Shown here: positions 63,611 through 64,000 of the stretch, one piece after another | How the letters are laid out: each line of letters opens with the position of its first letter | Position numbering within the stretch: the first letter of the stretch is position 1 | Origin: Ignavibacteriota bacterium | GTDB taxonomy: Bacteria; Bacteroidota; Ignavibacteria; Ignavibacteriales; Melioribacteraceae | Direction of reading: 5' to 3' | DNA length: 64,000 bases | NCBI GenBank assembly: GCA_016716225.1 | Contig: JADJWT010000001.1 | Span: forward strand, 4,040,501 to 4,104,500 | The notes under the pieces: generated by a model | Told to the model about the DNA's origin: nothing | The model's input: only the letters and a program-made list of their open reading frames with translations | Databases searched by the model: none | Program-made: the position numbers and the translations under genes

Positions 63611-63625
63611 TTTTGGTCTTTAATA

Positions 63626-64000
63626 TTGTTAACTTATAAAAATCACTCTGAAAAATTAGATTTAATCAAATCCGGAAAATTATCTCTTGCAGAAAATGTT
63701 AAATATTTTCTTAATCAAATTGAGCAGAAAAAGGATTTAAATGTTTTCAATTTTATTTTTGATGATTGCATAAATTCTGCTGAGGAAATTCAGAATAAAA
63801 TTGTAAATGGTACATCTGGAAAACTTGCCGGAATGGTAATTGCGATAAAAGATGTTCTGGCAATAAAAGATAAACCGCTTACTTGTTCATCTAAAATTTT
63901 GGAGAATTTTGAATCATTATTTACAGCAACAGCAGTTCAAAAATTAATTGATGAAGATGCAATCATTATTGGCAAAACAAATTGCGATGAATTTGCAATG
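63626..64000 (+). CDS. gatA: Aspartyl/glutamyl-tRNA amidotransferase subunit A (5' part)
   Basis: An open frame of 125 codons runs to the window edge from a TTG at 63626; the tatA stop lies in the same frame 15 bases before, and no ATG is available. GKLAGMVIAIKDVLAIKDKPLTCSSKILENF is the amidase signature start with catalytic Lys75, followed by TATAVQKLIDEDAIIIGKTNCDEFAM. GatA forms ammonia from glutamine for the GatCAB complex, which turns Glu-tRNA(Gln) or Asp-tRNA(Asn) into the correct forms. The two catalytic serines lie outside the window. Confidence 0.93.
   Translation, partial: MLTYKNHSEKLDLIKSGKLSLAENVKYFLNQIEQKKDLNVFNFIFDDCINSAEEIQNKIVNGTSGKLAGMVIAIKDVLAIKDKPLTCSSKILENFESLFTATAVQKLIDEDAIIIGKTNCDEFAM

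Noticed and set aside
1..64000. CRISPR arrays, insertion sequences, prophage or rRNA
   Set aside because: No regularly spaced repeats, transposase or integrase motifs, phage structural genes or rRNA stretches were recognised on either strand.

Overview
The window looks like chromosome of an AT-rich member of the Ignavibacteria (Ignavibacteriota, Melioribacteraceae-like). The main evidence is the recurrent secreted-protein tail: a motif close to NYPNPFNPTT followed by an 80-residue Ig-like domain ending in a KKM(L/I)LLK-type tail, the type IX secretion (T9SS) sorting domain typical of this lineage. Eight proteins here carry the full signature and a ninth carries a divergent version. Genus assignment is inference; no rRNA is present.

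Layout. 1-4240 (minus): partial N-acetylmuramoyl-L-alanine amidase, two beta-propeller proteins and a T9SS-exported GH18 glycosidase, reading as one operon. 4465-16686: mixed housekeeping and envelope genes (ferritin, ribosomal protein L28, DUF6600 protein, M49-type peptidase, a 50-residue membrane protein, a second amidase, a thioredoxin-like protein, a double TonB-C protein, an L,D-transpeptidase-like protein, mannose-6-phosphate isomerase, a secreted EEP-family phosphodiesterase).

16750-56603 (all minus, about 40 kb) is the main feature: a beta-glucan utilisation locus. From its distal end it holds a three-gene sensor (membrane-anchored solute-binding protein, histidine kinase, sigma-54 activator), then GH5-CBM6, SGNH hydrolase, GH2, sodium/sugar symporter, a multi-domain surface glycan-binding protein, a TonB-dependent receptor, a 1037-residue secreted protein, a PorV-like barrel, a circularly permuted GH16 lichenase, GH3, a second symporter, a GH16 laminarinase-type lipoprotein, a CotH-kinase protein, a second sensor kinase with a NarL-type regulator, and a glycerophosphodiesterase with three LamG modules. 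The proposed logic is: T9SS-exported enzymes cut mixed-linkage or beta-1,3-glucan outside the cell, the TonB receptor imports oligosaccharides, the lipoprotein GH16 and GH3 finish them, and SSS symporters take up the sugar. No SusD homologue is visible; the TonB receptor is instead followed by the 1037-residue protein and the PorV-like barrel.

56715-64000 is housekeeping: tRNA-Gln(CUG), a small tail-anchored membrane protein, an ftsX/lipoprotein/lipoprotein/methyltransferase/recR/ybaB operon on the minus strand (the methyltransferase frameshifted), and psd-pssA-purS-purQ-tatA-gatA on the plus strand. At least seven genes appear to start at TTG. No insertion sequence, prophage, CRISPR array or rRNA was seen, and no gene-free stretch exceeds about 300 bases.
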